A stretch of DNA of 64,000 nt from Epiperipatus broadwayi (lineage: Eukaryota; Onychophora; Udeonychophora; Euonychophora; Peripatidae), in contig JAQFVV010006274.1 of assembly GCA_028023455.1 (NCBI GenBank), positions 4,962,001 to 5,026,000 of the forward strand, read 5' to 3'. The position numbers were made by a program, and so were the translations under genes. Position 1 is the stretch's first letter. Every line of letters begins with the position of its first letter. Positions 60,715 to 64,000 of the stretch are shown here, in pieces. The notes under the pieces were generated by a model. That model ran no database searches. It had not been told where the DNA came from and saw only the letters and a program-made list of their open reading frames with translations.

Positions 60715-61310
60715 ACGCAATCATTGGTTAAGCATTTCATCGGGTTCTCATTAGCATTCTATCAGATGACCCACAGTCTGAACATAGTTGGATGCAATTT
60801 TTTTCCCTTCTAAGCCTGGTAGGTCTTTGCAGATTGTTTCATTAGGGGTAATAAATTAGGGCATATTAACTTATCCCCACACCATATTGCTACATCTGCA
60901 TAATAGTACAGTCTGCAAGTTAGTTCACCATCCATTACATCTGGTGTTTGCAGTGTTTGGGATTAGTTGTAATCATTCCCGTCCATTATATCTGGCGTCA
61001 TCAACTTTTGGGACTAGTGGTCATCGTTCCGTCCGTTATATCTGGCGACCAACATTGATGCACGATGTGTAGTGGGACTACACACTGCTAAAGATTGAAT
61101 TAGCGACTAATGTGACTGATATGATAAGTATTAGGGGGTGTATGATAAGAATTGTTCCGTCCATTATATCTGGCGCCAGCAACATTTGGGGCTTGATAGA
61201 TAGATGTATCATCACATAAATACTTTGTGTAAGTTGGTCATAGATTGTGATCGAACCAGCTGATTGTTGAACCTCATCTATATATCTTAGTGAGAATCAT
61301 TCTATCTGTT
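60715..61310 (+). repeat. Diverged copy of the LTR-end/leader region with four PBS-like motifs
   Basis: 60730-60800 resembles 54878-54955 ('gcatttcatcg', 'ctagcat / ttagcat', 'cagtctga', 'gttggatgc'). 61245-61285 resembles 55072-55106 ('gaaccagctgattgtt'). Between them lie four copies of 'tcc(a/g)tta(c/t)atctgg(t/c)g' at 60931, 60982, 61032 and 61160, the same motif that marks the LTR/PBS junction of element B at 55155-55170. So this is a second, older and locally multiplied junction region. Confidence 0.55.
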
Positions 61311-62197
61311 ATAATATATATATATATATATCATGACATAGATACTGAAGTAGTTAAAAAAAACTCATGAAGTGTTACATAATAAAGCAAAACTGAGAAG
61401 AATGAGAAGGAAAAACCATATAGATTTCAGACAGGGACTGAGTACTTATATGGACTCACTATCAAAACAAAACCCCCAAGAAAACAAGTAGAAGAAATTT
61501 TACGATCAATAAAGGGATCATATGCCATAGTAAAACAGACAGATCCTAATATTTTGGGTTAAATATGAAAGGAGAGATTAGAAATACATACAATGCTAGA
61601 TATATTGATACCATAATATCGGTCAATCTATAGAATAGTATGAAATAAATAATTTCATCACCAACTAATAGTTAGCAGTAGAAATGATAATGAAGTTAAG
61701 AAAAAGTAAGAAAACAAAAAAAATGTTGTTAGGGCTATAATAATTAAGATACTGTATTTATGAGGGTATGCTTCAGTAGACATACTGATATACCTTAGAA
61801 CTGACCCATTTTTTTTGAGTCAATCCATATGTCATGATGGATACTCTAGTTCACGTAGTCCTCAAAATCCAGTAAGTCTCGAAAAAAGCAGAAGAGAGAT
61901 TAGTGAACAAAGATATGTATTATCTGTATAGAGATACATAAATGGTCAGGTTCATACCATAAAGTTGAACAGCAATATATATATATATTTATTACCCTAA
62001 GATACATTCTCACTTGGAATAATGTGAGAGAGAGAAAGCGAGGACAGGTATTTAAAATTGAGATTGAATAAAACGGAAGAAAGTCAGTGTTGTGATTTTT
62101 CATAGATAACAAGGAAGTTTAATATACCCCAAAATGAACATGCTTTACACTCATTAGGAGATAAAATTTCTGATTTGTAAGCAAAATTTTGACCTTG
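61311..62197. other. Non-coding DNA before the second LTR of element B
   Basis: AT-rich DNA with (AT)n at about 61315-61331 and 61976-61990. No coding motif was found. Confidence 0.4.
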
Positions 62198-62213
62198 TGA
62201 AAGGGAGGGGAAT
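62198..62213 (+). promoter_or_regulatory. Polypurine tract of element B
   Basis: GTGAAAGGGAGGGGAA directly precedes the second LTR copy (TGTGAAGGTAGC at 62214). A purine run with G clusters just upstream of the 3' LTR is the primer site for plus-strand synthesis in LTR retrotransposons. It is absent before the first copy, as expected for a 5' LTR. Confidence 0.75.
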
Positions 62214-64000
62214 TGTGAAGGTAGCTAAAAACCACTACCCCAACAACATACCTAAGCCATCTGAAATAATGGAATGTTTTTTTAAATAGCATGTAGAAAG
62301 ATAAATAATTGCTAGAACACTTCTGGAAAAAAATTAATGTTTTTATATTTTTAATATTTTTTTCTAATCAGTGTAATAACTGCCTATTAAGTACTTGGGT
62401 AATTGTCCATAAAAACACACATATATATTAGTAATAAAATTTTATTACTAAGAAAATGTCATTCTTGATAATAAAAAAATTGTACATAGTTATATATATA
62501 TGTTGATCATTGTATTGTGTTAGTTAAATTGACAATGACTTAAATAAAAACAATAATTATAACAATAAAAAATAAATCAATATCTGAATATATGGGAGAT
62601 AATAATAATATATTATAAATTTATTTTATAAGTTTTTTTTTTTTTTTGAATCGATATAAAAAAAATATTTTAAAAGATGAAATGCTGGTTTTTAATAATA
62701 GGAATAGCGCCAATATAAAAAGGAAACAATTAAAATTCATTTGGTTATTCTTGCTCTGCGTTAGATCTGACAAGTCTAATTTTATCAGAATTATTTTTTT
62801 TGAATATTTTTCTGCAAAATGGACATTTTTTTAAAGTAGCATCGTCACAATAAATATCAATGTTTTCTTAATTAATTCGTCATTTGTATAAAGAGTAAAA
62901 GAAATGAATGGAACATTATTCTAATTTATTATGCAGATAAGTGGAAATAAGTCATCAATTTAAATTAAAAAAAAAAGTAATATGATTTTTGTTTAAAAGT
63001 AACTGAAAAAAGAAATCAGAACAGTTGATTTAATTTAATGTTTATATATAGCCAAAATTAGAAATAGTAAAGAACTTTATTCTGTCTATAAATATATTTC
63101 ATTAGATACAAACTGCATATAAATTTATATATATATAGTTAAAGTATGAAATACATTGGCTAAAGGCTTAATTGTTGTTGGGATGAAGCATTTTTCTTAT
63201 CCACTATGGCCATATGAGTATAAATATTTAACTGTCTACAATTTAATTGCCTGAGAAGTTGGGATCTACACAAAATGAAAATCTATGGGAAGAGTAACAT
63301 CAAACTACCCATTTCCAACTTAAATAAATTTAGGATATGCTGTTTAAAATTAACCAGGAGTTCTTCAACATGGATAATAAAAAAATGCATAAACCGTAAG
63401 AACTTGGTGTAAAGAGGACTCTAAAAAAATAATATGCTTTAACATATCGGTTCATAAAAGTCTGTAAATTATGTTTTATTTCTATTGTATCAATCTGTAT
63501 TTTTATTTATTATCTCATCTTATATTTGTAAAATACTATTTCTAATTCTACAAGGAACAGTCCAATATATGAAAATATCGAGAGAGTAGGGAGGGGGAAA
63601 GGTTAAAAAGTCCTTTTTTTTTGTTCTTTAATAAAATTTAGGTGATTTATTTTCTACCAAGAGATTTGAGACTGAAATATGCACAAAAAAAAAATAAGTG
63701 CTCCACTAGAATATTTAACGCTAAGAGTTTTGGTTTTTTTTAAGCCACTGATGTAAACTATGCTGCCACATGACATGACTATATATTATATATATGTTAC
63801 TAATAATATTTCTTAAGATATAATGAGTAAATGATTAGCACTTTAAAATAGTATTCTTTATCATTTTTTATCATATTCTGTGTTGTATTATTATACTTTT
63901 CCACAATTAAAATTGCATACCAATATCTGAGGCAACGGTTTTGGAAAAGAGTGGTGAGATGAACTGATTTGAATTACATGTAGATTTGATGGATAATGCT
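62214..64000 (+). mobile_element. 3' LTR of element B (cut by window end)
   Basis: Direct repeat of 53048-54843 with small indels and substitutions. Landmarks include 'ctaccccaacaacatacc', 'aggaatagcgcca', 'ctatggccatatgagtata' and 'gctgccacatgacatgac'. It is preceded by a polypurine tract and truncated by the window edge. Not being identical to the 5' copy means the insertion is not brand new. The short frame at 62646 within it is also present, broken, in the 5' copy, and is probably meaningless. Confidence 0.75.

Overview
This window looks like AT-rich (roughly three quarters A+T by eye) non-coding DNA from an invertebrate animal nuclear genome. Several things point to this. There are no long bacterial-style genes. 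There are many poly-A/T and (AT)n tracts. The mobile elements are typical of metazoans: Ty3/gypsy LTR retrotransposons, a Penelope-like element with a GIY-YIG endonuclease, a hAT transposase fossil, and small repeats carrying hammerhead ribozymes. I cannot name the species. No intact host protein-coding gene is recognisable. Every protein-like segment I can assign belongs to a mobile element, and all of them are broken.

Layout, left half. 1-1180 is AT-rich with SINE-like scraps. 1181-1697 is a three-copy tandem array of about 171 bp. 2777-3731 is a probable DNA-transposon derivative with terminal inverted repeats. 7.0-7.5 kb and 22.87-23.39 kb are two diverged copies of one unrecognised repeat with coding-like content. 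10.95-11.42 kb and 13.10-13.50 kb are two copies of a small element that carries a well-formed type I hammerhead ribozyme on the minus strand. 14.6-16.8 kb holds a decayed hAT transposase (minus strand), part of it duplicated. Three strong TATA boxes (11958 +, 17978 +, 29175 -) look like core promoters of unknown transcripts; one has a perfect palindromic NF-kB/Rel-type site just upstream.

Layout, right half. A long block at 29.99-31.17 kb, which I read as an LTR of family A, sits in front of a wrecked gypsy pol remnant (31.56-33.25 kb). 41.83-42.87 kb is a Penelope-like remnant: a GIY-YIG endonuclease fragment between about 323-bp inverted arms, each with a decayed hammerhead-like motif. 43.8-46.8 kb is a better preserved gypsy pol (protease, RT, RNase H, integrase) followed by family A LTR sequence (47.24-48.25 kb). 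That LTR is split by an insertion of about 4.67 kb (48286-52954), resumes at about 52968, and is then interrupted again by a second LTR retrotransposon (element B) that begins at 53048 and runs past the window end. Element B has direct repeats of at least 1.79 kb (53048 onward and 62214 onward), a polypurine tract just before the second copy, a primer-binding-like site after the first, and a broken coiled-coil gag-like region at 55.65-57.26 kb.

The right third is therefore a nested stack: family A gypsy, then insertion C inside its LTR, then element B inside the same LTR. The most interesting items are the hammerhead ribozymes, the fold-back Penelope remnant, the nested LTR structure, and the tandem primer-binding-like motifs at 60.9-61.2 kb.
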